NCBI RefSeq assembly: GCF_035918015.1
Contig: NZ_CP109132.1
Coordinates: forward strand, 4,774,001-4,838,000
DNA length: 64,000 bases
Direction of reading: 5' to 3'
Origin: Streptomyces sp. NBC_01754
GTDB taxonomy: Bacteria > Actinomycetota > Actinomycetes > Streptomycetales > Streptomycetaceae
A program made the position numbers and the translations under genes. This document shows, one piece after another, positions 42,378 through 51,161 of this stretch. The notes under the pieces are model-generated. The model was not told where the DNA came from and searched no databases. It saw only the letters and a list, made by a program, of their open reading frames with translations. The stretch's first letter is position 1, and every line of letters starts with the position of its first letter.

Positions 42378-43976
42378 GTGCCCCCGCTCCTGTCCGGCCA
42401 AGGAGAGTGCGTCATCAACGCGTCCAGCAGTCCCCCTGCCGTAGAACTGCACGGCATCACCAAGCGATTCCCCGGCGTCGTGGCCAACCACGACATCGGG
42501 ATCACCGTCCGGAAGGGCACGGTCCACGCCCTGGTCGGTGAGAACGGTGCCGGCAAGTCCACCCTGATGAAGATCCTCTACGGCATGCAGAAGCCGGACG
42601 AGGGCACCATCGCCGTGGACGGCGAGCAGGTCTCGTTCGGCAACCCGGGTGACGCCATCGTGCGCGGCATCGGCATGGTGCACCAGCACTTCATGCTCGC
42701 GGACAACTTCACCGTCCTGGAGAACGTCGTCCTCGGCGGCGAGAAGCTGCACGGCATCGGTTCCGCCGCGCGCGGGAAGATCAAGGAGATCTCCGACGCG
42801 TACGGCCTCGGGGTGCGTCCCGACGCGCTCGTCGAGGACCTCGGGGTCGCCGACCGCCAGCGCGTGGAGATCCTCAAGGTCCTCTACCGCGGCGCCCGCA
42901 TCCTCATCCTGGACGAGCCGACCGCCGTCCTGGTCCCCCAGGAGGTCGACGCGCTCTTCGCGAACCTCCGGGAGCTCAAGGCCGAGGGCCTCACCGTCAT
43001 CTTCATCTCCCACAAGCTCGGTGAGGTGCTGTCCGTCGCCGACGACATCACGGTGATCCGCCGCGGCACGACGGTGGGCACCGCCGACCCCGCGAACACC
43101 ACCGCCAAGCAGCTCGCCGAACTGATGGTCGGCAGCGAACTCCCCTCTCCCGAGACCCGCGAGTCCACGGTGACGGATGTGCCGATGCTGCGCGTCGAGG
43201 GACTCTCGCTCAGCGCGACGGACCCGGACGGTGTCGTCCGCGACGTGCTGGCCGACGTCGGTTTCACCATCCACAAGGGCGAGGTCCTGGGTATCGCGGG
43301 CGTCGAGGGCAACGGCCAGACCGAGCTGATCGAGGCACTCGTCGGGATGCGGAACCCGGACGGTGGCGTCATCACACTGGACGGCGACGACATCTCGCAC
43401 GCCCCCACCCGCAAACGGCGCGAGGGCGGCATCGGGTACATCCCCGAGGACCGCCACCGCCACGGGGTCCTGCTGGACGCCCCGCTGTGGGAGAACCGCA
43501 TCCTCGGCCACGTCACGGAGAAGCCCAACAGCCGCGGCTTCCTGCTGGACCCGCGGGCGGCCCGGGCCGACACCGAGCGGATCGTGCGCGAGTACGACGT
43601 GCGCACCCCCGGGATCGAGGTCACCGCGGCCTCGCTGTCCGGTGGCAACCAGCAGAAGCTGATCGTCGGCCGCGAGATGAGCCACGCCCCCAAGCTCCTG
43701 ATCGCCGCCCACCCCACCCGCGGTGTGGACGTCGGGGCACAGGCCCAGATCTGGGACCAGATCCGCGACGCCCGCCGGGAGGGCCTCGCCGTCCTGCTCA
43801 TCTCGGCGGACCTGGACGAACTCATCGGGCTCTCCGACACCCTGCGCGTCATGTACCGGGGAAAGCTCGTCGCGGACGCCGATCCCGCCACCATCACCCC
43901 TGAGGAACTGGGCTCGGCCATGACCGGCGCCGCCGCCGGTCGCCTCGAAGCAGCACCGGAGGACGAGGCCCGATGA
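42378..43976 (+). CDS. ABC transporter ATPase, two nucleotide-binding domains (nucleoside type)
   Basis: About 520-532 residues. Two fused ATPase domains as in sugar/nucleoside ABC importers. Domain 1: Walker A GENGAGKST, Walker B ILILDEPTAVL, HQHFMLADNFTV. Domain 2: degenerate Walker A GVEGNGQTE, signature LSGGNQQK, Walker B region LLIAAHPTRGVD. The start is unclear: the Shine-Dalgarno AAGGAG (42400-42405) points at GTC 42411 or ATC 42414, neither a usual start; in-frame GTG 42378 is listed. The stop overlaps the permease ATG (ATGA). Confidence 0.9.
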   Translation: MPPLLSGQGECVINASSSPPAVELHGITKRFPGVVANHDIGITVRKGTVHALVGENGAGKSTLMKILYGMQKPDEGTIAVDGEQVSFGNPGDAIVRGIGMVHQHFMLADNFTVLENVVLGGEKLHGIGSAARGKIKEISDAYGLGVRPDALVEDLGVADRQRVEILKVLYRGARILILDEPTAVLVPQEVDALFANLRELKAEGLTVIFISHKLGEVLSVADDITVIRRGTTVGTADPANTTAKQLAELMVGSELPSPETRESTVTDVPMLRVEGLSLSATDPDGVVRDVLADVGFTIHKGEVLGIAGVEGNGQTELIEALVGMRNPDGGVITLDGDDISHAPTRKRREGGIGYIPEDRHRHGVLLDAPLWENRILGHVTEKPNSRGFLLDPRAARADTERIVREYDVRTPGIEVTAASLSGGNQQKLIVGREMSHAPKLLIAAHPTRGVDVGAQAQIWDQIRDARREGLAVLLISADLDELIGLSDTLRVMYRGKLVADADPATITPEELGSAMTGAAAGRLEAAPEDEAR

Positions 43977-45091
43977 AGAAGTTCGACAAGGACCGGCTGA
44001 TCCTGGGCTTCGCCGGCCCGGTACTCGCCCTGATCGTCGCGTTCGTGCTCACCACCCTGGTGCTGCTCGCCTCCGGACGTGACCCGTTCGAGCCGTACCG
44101 GCTGATGTTCGAGCAGGCGTCGTACTCCGACGTGCAGGTGCTGATCCTCAACCAGGCCGGTACGTACTACCTCGCCGCCCTCGCGGTCGCGGTCGGCTTC
44201 CGGATGAACCTCTTCAACATCGGGGTCGACGGCCAGTACCGGCTCGCCGCGATGATGGCCGCCCTGGTCGGGGCCAGCGTCAACCTCCCCGGTCCGCTCC
44301 ACATCCTCCTGATCGTCGTGGTCGCGATGCTGGTCGGTGCGTTCTGGGCCGGTATCGCGGGGTTCCTCAAGACCACCCGGGGAGTGAGCGAGGTCGTCGC
44401 GACGATCATGCTCAACTCCATCGCGACCTCGCTGATCGCCTGGCTGATCCTGCCGAAGAACTTCGGTGACCAGGCCGCCGGGTCCAACAACCTGACCACG
44501 GGCGCCATTCCGGAGTCGGGCTGGTTCCCGGGACTGCCCCTGGGCGCCGAGGCGGGCGAGATCTACGGCTTCACCTTCGTCGCCGCGGGCTGCGGACTCG
44601 TCTACTGGTTCGTGCTGAACCGCACCCGGTTCGGCTTCGACCTGCGCGCCACGGGCGCCAGCGAGAGCGCCGCCCAGGCGTCCGGCGTGGACGCCAAGAA
44701 GATGGTGCTGACCTCGATGCTGATCTCCGGCGCGGTCGCGGGTCTCGCCGGTCTGCCGACGCTGCTGGGCGACACCCACACCTACAGCCTCGACTTCCCC
44801 ACCGGCATCGGTTTCACCGGCATCACCATCGCCCTGCTCGGCCGGAACAACCCGCTCGGCATCGCGCTGAGCGCCCTGCTGATCGCCTTCCTCGACAAGT
44901 CGTCCTCCTCGCTCGACCAGTTCGGGTACGAGAAGGAGATCGCCACGATCATGCAGGGCCTCATCGTGATCTCCGTGGTCGTCAGCTACGAACTGGTCCG
45001 GCGCTACGGAACCCGCCGGCAGCAGCAGAAGGTCGGCGAGGAACTCGCCGCCGGCCACGCCCTCACCACCGAGAAGGAGGCGGCCCTGTGA
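43973..45091 (+). CDS. ABC transporter permease 1 (nucleoside)
   Basis: 372 residues with eight to ten transmembrane helices; BPD_transp_2-type motifs VGFRMNLFNIGVDGQYRLAA and GVSEVVATIMLNSIA. It forms the membrane channel with the permease encoded next. ATG 43973 overlaps the ATPase stop, and its own stop overlaps the next GTG. Confidence 0.92.
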   Translation: MKKFDKDRLILGFAGPVLALIVAFVLTTLVLLASGRDPFEPYRLMFEQASYSDVQVLILNQAGTYYLAALAVAVGFRMNLFNIGVDGQYRLAAMMAALVGASVNLPGPLHILLIVVVAMLVGAFWAGIAGFLKTTRGVSEVVATIMLNSIATSLIAWLILPKNFGDQAAGSNNLTTGAIPESGWFPGLPLGAEAGEIYGFTFVAAGCGLVYWFVLNRTRFGFDLRATGASESAAQASGVDAKKMVLTSMLISGAVAGLAGLPTLLGDTHTYSLDFPTGIGFTGITIALLGRNNPLGIALSALLIAFLDKSSSSLDQFGYEKEIATIMQGLIVISVVVSYELVRRYGTRRQQQKVGEELAAGHALTTEKEAAL

Positions 45092-46353
45092 GCACCAGCA
45101 AAGTCTCCGCCGCTCGCGTCGCCCCGCCCAAGGGCGGTGGCCGCCGAAAGCTCTCCCTGCCCGTCGTCCTGCTGATCATCGCCGGTGCGCTGGCCCTCGT
45201 GTCGCTGGTCCGGCTCATCAGCGGCGCGGACGACGTGACCTCCGTGGGCCAGGTGCACGGCGCCCTGGAGCTGGCCGTACCGATCGGTCTGGCCGGACTC
45301 GGCGGACTGTGGGCCGAGCGGGCCGGCGTCGTCAACATCGGGCTCGAAGGGATGATGGTCCTCGGCACCTGGTTCGGCGCCTGGGCCGGATTCCAGTGGG
45401 GCCCGTGGACGGGCGTCCTGTTCGGCGTCATCGGCGGCGCGCTCGGCGGTCTGCTGCACGCGGTCATCACCGTCACCTTCGGCGTGAACCACATCGTCTC
45501 CGGTGTGGCCATCAACATCCTCGCCGTGGGGCTCACCCGCTACCTCTCCAACTTCACCTTCGCCGAGGCGGCGGGCGGCTCCTCCAAGCAGTCCCCGCGC
45601 ATCGACCCGATCGACAAGATCACCATCCCAGGGTTGTCGGACTGGATGCAGGACCTGCAACAACGGCACTGGTTCTTCGTCTCCGACCTCGCCGGCATCG
45701 TCGGCGGCCTGTTCACCGGACTGTCGCTGCTGACCGTCGTCGCCCTGCTGCTGATCCCCGCCACCTGGTGGGTGCTGTGGCGCACCGCCTTCGGCCTGCG
45801 GCTGCGGTCCTGCGGCGAGAGCCCGGTGGCCGCCGAGACCCTCGGCGTGAACGTCTACAAGTACAAGTACATCGCCGTCACCGTCTCCGGCGCCCTGGCC
45901 GGTCTCGGCGGCGCCTTCCTGGCGATCGTCTCCACCGGGATCTACCAGGAGGGGCAGACCGGCGGCCGCGGCTACATCGGTCTCGCCGCGATGATCTTCG
46001 GCAACTGGATGCCCGGCGGCATGGCGCTGGGCGCGGGCCTCTTCGGCTTCACCGACAGCCTCAAGCTGCGCGGCGGCGCGGAGAACGTCCACGCGATGCT
46101 CCTCCTCCTGGCCATCCTGCTGGTGGTCGTCGTGTTCTGGCAGCTGTACCGGAAGAAGTACGTCGCCGCGGTGATCTCGGCGGTCGTCTCGGCGCTGCTG
46201 TTCACCTGGTACCTGCTCACCGACCAGGTCCCCAGCCAGTTCGTGGACGCGGCCCCGTACGTCACGACGCTGCTGGTGCTCGCCCTCTCCGCCCAACGGC
46301 TACGCATGCCGAAGGCGGACGGCGTGCCCTACCGCAAGGGCGAAGGCAAGTGA
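45088..46353 (+). CDS. ABC transporter permease 2 (nucleoside)
   Basis: 421 residues, multi-pass. RAGVVNIGLEGMMVLGTWFG is the second-permease form of the BPD_transp_2 motif; GVNHIVSGVAINILAVGLT follows. N-terminal ~20 residues are basic and cytoplasmic. GTG 45088 overlaps the preceding TGA; its stop overlaps the cytidine deaminase GTG, so uptake and deamination are coupled. Confidence 0.92.
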   Translation: MSTSKVSAARVAPPKGGGRRKLSLPVVLLIIAGALALVSLVRLISGADDVTSVGQVHGALELAVPIGLAGLGGLWAERAGVVNIGLEGMMVLGTWFGAWAGFQWGPWTGVLFGVIGGALGGLLHAVITVTFGVNHIVSGVAINILAVGLTRYLSNFTFAEAAGGSSKQSPRIDPIDKITIPGLSDWMQDLQQRHWFFVSDLAGIVGGLFTGLSLLTVVALLLIPATWWVLWRTAFGLRLRSCGESPVAAETLGVNVYKYKYIAVTVSGALAGLGGAFLAIVSTGIYQEGQTGGRGYIGLAAMIFGNWMPGGMALGAGLFGFTDSLKLRGGAENVHAMLLLLAILLVVVVFWQLYRKKYVAAVISAVVSALLFTWYLLTDQVPSQFVDAAPYVTTLLVLALSAQRLRMPKADGVPYRKGEGK

Positions 46354-46751
46354 CCGGCGCCGGGGCGGCGGTCGACTGGGACGCCCTGCGGACGGCCGCC
46401 CGGGACGCCATGTCCCGGGCGTACGCCCCCTACTCGGGTTACCGGGTCGGCGTCGCCGCCCTGGTGGACGACGGCCGCACCCTCGTCGGCTGCAACGTCG
46501 AGAACGCCAGTTACGGCGTGGGCCTGTGCGCCGAGTGCGGGCTGGTCTCCCAGCTCGCCGCCACGGGCGGCGGCCGGCTGACCCACTTCGTCTGTGTGGA
46601 CGGCGAGGGCGCCCCCCTCGTGCCGTGCGGGCGGTGCCGCCAGCTGCTGTACGAGTTCGGCGGCCCGGAGCTGGTCCTGGAGACCCCGGACGGCTTCCGC
46701 ACGCTCGAGGAGATGCTGCCGCAGGCCTTCGGCCCCCAGCATCTGCGCTGA
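46350..46751 (+). CDS. cdd: Cytidine deaminase
   Basis: 133 residues, normal for the tetrameric zinc enzyme. Converts cytidine and deoxycytidine to uridine and deoxyuridine. SGYRVGVAAL and CNVENASYG bind the nucleoside; Cys60 and the catalytic Glu62 lie in CAEC, and Cys93 and Cys96 in PCGRC complete the zinc site. GTG 46350 overlaps the permease stop. Confidence 0.95.
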   Translation: MTGAGAAVDWDALRTAARDAMSRAYAPYSGYRVGVAALVDDGRTLVGCNVENASYGVGLCAECGLVSQLAATGGGRLTHFVCVDGEGAPLVPCGRCRQLLYEFGGPELVLETPDGFRTLEEMLPQAFGPQHLR

Positions 46752-46869
46752 CGCCCCACCCGCACGCACCGCCCTCCACCCGCGCCGACGCCCCACCGGG
46801 GCCGCCGGATCGTCCGGCGGCCCCGGACGACGGGCCGGTCCGGGTGGGCCACCCCCTGTCCCTGTATCT

Positions 46870-46881
46870 CTATGCGCGTAG
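46870..46881. promoter_or_regulatory. Nucleoside-regulon operator, site 3
   Basis: CTATGCGCGTAG, 11 of 12 matches. Overlaps TAGAGT (46879-46884), a good -10 for deoA, whose start is 51 bases downstream. Confidence 0.75.
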
Positions 46882-46931
46882 AGTCACAGAAGACTCTCGC
46901 GTACGCACCCGGCCGGAAGGACTCCCAGGAC

Positions 46932-48209
46932 ATGGACGCCATCTCCGTCATCCGCACCAAGCGGGACCGAGGCGAACTCAGCCCCGAGCAGATCGACTGG
47001 GTGATCGACGCCTACACCCGCGGCGAGGTCGCCGACGAGCAGATGTCCGCGCTGGCCATGGCGATCCTGCTGAACGGCATGAACCGCACCGAGATCGCCC
47101 GCTGGACCGCCGCGATGATCGCCTCCGGCGAGCGGATGAACTTCGACGCCCTGTCCCGCCCCACCACCGACAAGCACTCCACCGGTGGCGTCGGCGACAA
47201 GATCACCCTGCCGCTCGCACCGCTGGTCGCCGCCTGCGGCGCGGCCGTGCCGCAGCTCAGCGGCCGGGGGCTCGGCCACACCGGCGGCACCCTCGACAAG
47301 CTGGAGTCGATCCCGGGCTGGCGCGCCCTGCTGTCCAACGAGGAGATGCTGGACGTCCTGGACACCACCGGCGCCGTCATCTGCGCGGCGGGCGACGGAC
47401 TCGCCCCCGCCGACAAGCGGCTGTACGCGCTCCGCGACGTCACCGGGACCGTCGAGGCGATCCCGCTCATCGCCAGCTCGATCATGTCCAAGAAGATCGC
47501 CGAAGGCACCGGCGCGCTGGTCCTGGACGTCAAGGTCGGCTCCGGCGCCTTCATGAAGACCGTCGAGGACGCCCGGGAACTGGCCTCCACCATGGTCGCG
47601 CTGGGCACCGACAGCGGCGTACGGACGGTCGCGCTGCTCACCGACATGTCCACCCCGCTCGGTCTGACCGCGGGCAACGCCCTGGAGGTGCGCGAGTCCG
47701 TCGAGGTCCTGGCCGGCGGCGGCCCGAAGGACGTGACCGAGCTGACCCTGGCGCTCGCCCGCGAGATGCTGGACGCCGCCGGGCTCAAGGACGCCGACCC
47801 GGAGAAGGCCCTCGCCGACGGCTCCGCCATGGACGTGTGGCGCCGCATGATCACCGCCCAGGGCGGCGCCCCGGACGCCCCGCTGCCCGTCGCCCGCGAG
47901 CAGCACGTGATCACCGCCGCCGCCTCCGGGGTGCTGACCCGCCTGGACGCCTACGACATCGGCGTCGCCGCCTGGCGCCTCGGCGCCGGCCGGGCGCGCA
48001 AGGAGGACCCGGTGCAGGCGGGCGCCGGCGTCGAGATGCACGCCAAGCCGGGTGACACCGTGACCGAGGGGCAGCCGCTGCTGACCCTGCACACGGACAC
48101 CTCGGAGAAGTTCGAGTACGCGCTGAAGGCCCTGCCCGGCTCGTACGACATCGCCCCGGCGGACACCCCCTTCACCGCCACCCCGGTGGTCCGGGAGCGC
48201 ATCGCCTGA
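46932..48209 (+). CDS. deoA: Thymidine phosphorylase
   Basis: 425 residues. Cleaves thymidine/deoxyuridine to base and deoxyribose-1-phosphate. The phosphate-binding signature KHSTGGVGDK, SGRGLGHTGGTLDKLESIPG and SSIMSKKIAEG are all present; the N-terminal helical domain, the alpha/beta domain and the C-terminal domain are full length. ATG 46932 (MDAISVIR) is preferred to an in-frame ATG at 46872 that lies inside the operator/promoter. Confidence 0.96.
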   Translation: MDAISVIRTKRDRGELSPEQIDWVIDAYTRGEVADEQMSALAMAILLNGMNRTEIARWTAAMIASGERMNFDALSRPTTDKHSTGGVGDKITLPLAPLVAACGAAVPQLSGRGLGHTGGTLDKLESIPGWRALLSNEEMLDVLDTTGAVICAAGDGLAPADKRLYALRDVTGTVEAIPLIASSIMSKKIAEGTGALVLDVKVGSGAFMKTVEDARELASTMVALGTDSGVRTVALLTDMSTPLGLTAGNALEVRESVEVLAGGGPKDVTELTLALAREMLDAAGLKDADPEKALADGSAMDVWRRMITAQGGAPDAPLPVAREQHVITAAASGVLTRLDAYDIGVAAWRLGAGRARKEDPVQAGAGVEMHAKPGDTVTEGQPLLTLHTDTSEKFEYALKALPGSYDIAPADTPFTATPVVRERIA

Positions 48210-48295
48210 CCCGCGGTCTCCTTGTACGGACGAACGGGACCGGTGACGTGAGGAGAGGGGCGGGCCGCCGCGGGTGGTCCGCCCCCGGGTACGCG

Positions 48296-48637
48296 ATGAG
48301 TTTCGTGTACCGCACCAGTCTGTGGGGTGTGGACGACACGAATCCGAACGCCCTCGTTCTCACCGGACGCGTCACCCGTGCCGATGTGCCGGGGCTCTGC
48401 GCCGAGTTGGAGGCGCTGTTGAGCGTGCCCGGCACCACCGTCGTGGACTGCGACGTCCGGGGTGTGACACACCCGGACCTGGCCCTGGCCGAGGCGGTGG
48501 CCCGGCTGGCCCTCGTCGCCCGCCGGGCCGGGGGCGCCGTGCTCCGGCTGCGCGACGCCCCCGGGGAACTCCGGTCCCTGCTCGACCTGCTGGGTCTGGC
48601 CGAGGTGCTGGGGCACGTCCGGGTGGACCCGCCCTGA
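48296..48637 (+). CDS. STAS-domain protein (anti-sigma antagonist-like)
   Basis: 113 residues from ATG 48296 (GTG 48248 also possible). NALVLTGRVTRADVPGLC and TTVVDCDVRGVTHPDLALAE fit the STAS fold of SpoIIAA/MlaB-like proteins. The usual phospho-Ser in the loop (D-S-S/T-G) is replaced by HPDLA, so control by a kinase is unlikely. It stands alone; its partner is unknown. Confidence 0.75.
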   Translation: MSFVYRTSLWGVDDTNPNALVLTGRVTRADVPGLCAELEALLSVPGTTVVDCDVRGVTHPDLALAEAVARLALVARRAGGAVLRLRDAPGELRSLLDLLGLAEVLGHVRVDPP

Positions 48638-48647
48638 CCCGCTCAGC

Positions 48648-49637
48648 TCACGCCGCCTCCAGCCGGTCGGGCAGCCCGAACAGCGGGAACCAGCGCGGGG
48701 TGTCCAGGAAGCAGTGCAGCCCGGTGACGGCGCCGCCCGAGACGTCGATGACCTGCACCGCCCACGGCACGAAGCCCGGGCCGTCGGGATCCGGCTTGTA
48801 GTGCGCGAAGGCCGGGGAGCCGTTGGCCTCGGTCGCCACCAGCTTCGAACCCGCGCAGCCCGCGCCCATGCCGGTCATGAAGCCCGTGATGTCGTCGGGG
48901 CCCCGGAGCCAGAGGTCGAACGGCGGCATGCTCATCACGGCGTCCTCGTGGAGCAGGGCGGTCAGCGCCGCCATGTCGTACCCCTCGAACGCGGCCACAT
49001 AGCGGTCCAGGAGCCTGCGCTGCCCCTCGTCCAGCGGGTCGGCCGCGTCCGGTACCGAACGGCCCGGGTCCGCCAGCGTCGCCCTGGCCCGCTGTAACGC
49101 GCTGTTGACCGAGGCGACCGAGGTACCGAGCAGCTCGGCGACCTCGCTCGCCTTCCAGGCCAGCACCTCGCGCAGGATCAGCACCGCACGCTGCTTGGGC
49201 GGCAGGTGCTGGAGCGCCGCGACGAAGGCCAGGCGCACCGATTCCCGGGCGACGGCGGCCTCCGCCGGGTCGTCGACCGACGGCAGCACGCGGCCGTCCG
49301 GCATCGGCTCCAGCCAGGTGTTCTCCGGAAGCGGTCTGAGCGCCGCCTGGGCCGGCGGGGTCGGGCCGGTGAGGTCCATCGGCCTGGCCCGCTTGTTGCT
49401 CGCCTTGAGCATGTCCAGGCAGACGTTGGTCGCGATCCGGTAGAGCCACGAACGCAGCGAGGAACGGCCTTCGAACTTGTCGAAGTTGCGCCAGGCACGC
49501 ACCAGCGTGTCCTGGACCGCGTCCTCCGCCTCGAAGGACGATCCGAGCATCCGGTAGCAGTAACCGGTCAGCTCGACCCGATGTCCCTCCAGACGACCTT
49601 CGATGCCGGCTTCCGCCGTCGACGTCCGCTCACTCAT
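48648..49637 (-). CDS. ECF sigma factor with SnoaL-like C-terminal domain
   Basis: 329 residues. Sigma-2 at about 15-85 (YCYRMLGSSFEAEDAVQDTL, SLRSWLYRIATNVCLD), sigma-4 at about 135-185 (LPPKQRAVLILREVLAWKAS, VASVNSALQRARATL), then a SnoaL-like domain from about 200 to the end (DRYVAAFEGYDMAALTALLHE). Sigma factors with this tail use it to control their own activity and usually have no separate anti-sigma gene, which fits the context. ATG 49637 with GGGGTGAG upstream. Confidence 0.92.
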   Translation of the reverse strand: MSERTSTAEAGIEGRLEGHRVELTGYCYRMLGSSFEAEDAVQDTLVRAWRNFDKFEGRSSLRSWLYRIATNVCLDMLKASNKRARPMDLTGPTPPAQAALRPLPENTWLEPMPDGRVLPSVDDPAEAAVARESVRLAFVAALQHLPPKQRAVLILREVLAWKASEVAELLGTSVASVNSALQRARATLADPGRSVPDAADPLDEGQRRLLDRYVAAFEGYDMAALTALLHEDAVMSMPPFDLWLRGPDDITGFMTGMGAGCAGSKLVATEANGSPAFAHYKPDPDGPGFVPWAVQVIDVSGGAVTGLHCFLDTPRWFPLFGLPDRLEAA

Positions 49638-49769
49638 GGCTCACCCCTGTTGCACCGCGACACCGCTCACCCCGCACCGGGGAAGCTACCCCGTGGCACT
49701 GACAGTCGGGTGCCGAGCCCGCCGAAGCGCGGGTCGGACACCGCACTCGGGTACGTCCGGGGCGCCTTC

Positions 49770-51098
49770 TCAGCTGTACGCGGCGGCCGAGCGCAGGGCC
49801 GTCCGGCGCTCGGTGCGGGCGGCCCGGGTGCCGAACAGGGTGATCGTCACGACGCCGAGCACCGCGAGGAGGCCGAGGGCGACCGTGCCGCCCCAGCCTC
49901 CGGCGTGGAAGGCGACCGCGCCGAGCGTGCCGCCCGCGCTGGAGCCCAGGTAGTACGCCGACTGGTAGAGCGCCGACGCCTGGGCGCGGCCCGTCGTCGC
50001 CGTCCGGCTCACCGAGGACGAGGCGACCGCGTGTCCGGCGAAGAACCCGGCCGTGATCAGCACCAGGCCGAGCAGGACCGCCACCAGCCGGTCGGACAGT
50101 GAGAGCAGCAGACCGGCGGCCGTCGTGGAGACGGCGAGGTGCAGCGCGCCCCGGCGGCCCAGCCGGGCGACGAGCCGCCCGGCCGCGGCGGAGGAGGCGG
50201 TGCCCACCAGATAGACCAGGAAGACCGAACCGACGACGCCCTGCGGAAGGGCGAACGGCCCCTCGACCAGCCGGTATCCGATCACGGTGTAGACGGCGCC
50301 GAACACCGTCATGAACAGGGCGCCGATCGCGTACAGCCGACGCAGCAGCGGGTCGGCGAGGTGCGTGCCGACGGTCTTGGCCAGGGCCCTCGGGTTCAGT
50401 GAACCGGGCGTGAAGTGCCGGGCCCTCGGAATCATCAGGTGGAAGACGACCGCGCAGCCGGCCGCCAGCAGCCCGACGGCGCCGAGCGCCATACGCCAGC
50501 CGCCCAGCTGGGCGACCCAGCCGGTGAGGATGCGGCCGCTCATCCCGCCGATGCTGTTGCCCGCCACGAAGAGGCCGATCGCGGCCACCAGCGCCTTGGG
50601 CCGCACCTCCTCGGCGAGGTACGCCATCGCCGAGGCCGGCAGCCCGGCCAGTGCGGCGCCCTGGACGGCGCGCAGCGCGATCAGCCAGCCGAGCGACGGG
50701 GCGAACGGCACGAGCAGCCCGACCAGGACCGCGACCGTGAGGGACGCCGTCATCATCTGCCGCCGCCCGAAACGCTCGGAGAGCGCGCTCAGCGGCAGGA
50801 CACACAGGGCCAGCGCCCCGGTCGCCGCGGAGACCGTCCAGCTCGCCTGGCCGGCCGTGGCGCCGAAGGAGGCGGAGACGGCGGGCAGCAGGGCCTGGGT
50901 GGAGTAGAGGAGGGCGAAGGCAGCGACACCGGAGGCGAAGAACGCGAAGCTCATCCGGCGGTAGCCGGGGCGGCCCGGCTCCAGGCGGTCGGCGGTGGCC
51001 GGGGCGGTGGTCGCGGGCGCGGCCGGGGTGACGGCGGCGGAGGGCGGAGCTGAGGCGTCCAGCGTGATGGTGGACGCCTCGGTACTGGCAGGAGGCAT
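49770..51098 (-). CDS. MFS transporter (AraJ/YnfM-like exporter)
   Basis: 442 residues. An Ala/Thr/Pro-rich N-terminal tail (~45 residues) precedes 12 predicted transmembrane helices. LSERFGRRQMM is the conserved loop 2-3 motif of the family. It is divergent from the LysR gene starting at 51162, its probable regulator. Substrate unknown; drug or aromatic-acid export is typical. Confidence 0.88.
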   Translation of the reverse strand: MPPASTEASTITLDASAPPSAAVTPAAPATTAPATADRLEPGRPGYRRMSFAFFASGVAAFALLYSTQALLPAVSASFGATAGQASWTVSAATGALALCVLPLSALSERFGRRQMMTASLTVAVLVGLLVPFAPSLGWLIALRAVQGAALAGLPASAMAYLAEEVRPKALVAAIGLFVAGNSIGGMSGRILTGWVAQLGGWRMALGAVGLLAAGCAVVFHLMIPRARHFTPGSLNPRALAKTVGTHLADPLLRRLYAIGALFMTVFGAVYTVIGYRLVEGPFALPQGVVGSVFLVYLVGTASSAAAGRLVARLGRRGALHLAVSTTAAGLLLSLSDRLVAVLLGLVLITAGFFAGHAVASSSVSRTATTGRAQASALYQSAYYLGSSAGGTLGAVAFHAGGWGGTVALGLLAVLGVVTITLFGTRAARTERRTALRSAAAYS

Positions 51099-51148
51099 AC
51101 GGCGAACGTAGGCCGGGGCCAGCTGATGCGTCCAATGCATGAAGTCGC

Positions 51149-51154
51149 CATAAT
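51149..51154 (+). promoter_or_regulatory. Candidate -10 for the LysR gene
   Basis: CATAAT, seven bases before ATG 51162, so the transcript would start at the start codon (leaderless). The 63-base gap to the MFS gene also contains TGCGTCCAATGCA, a possible LysR half-site pair. Confidence 0.45.
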
Positions 51155-51161
51155 CGTTCCC

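Noticed and set aside
42378..43976. Degenerate second nucleotide-binding site of the ABC ATPase as a possible inactivation
   Set aside because: The altered Walker motifs are usual for the second domain in sugar/nucleoside ABC ATPases.
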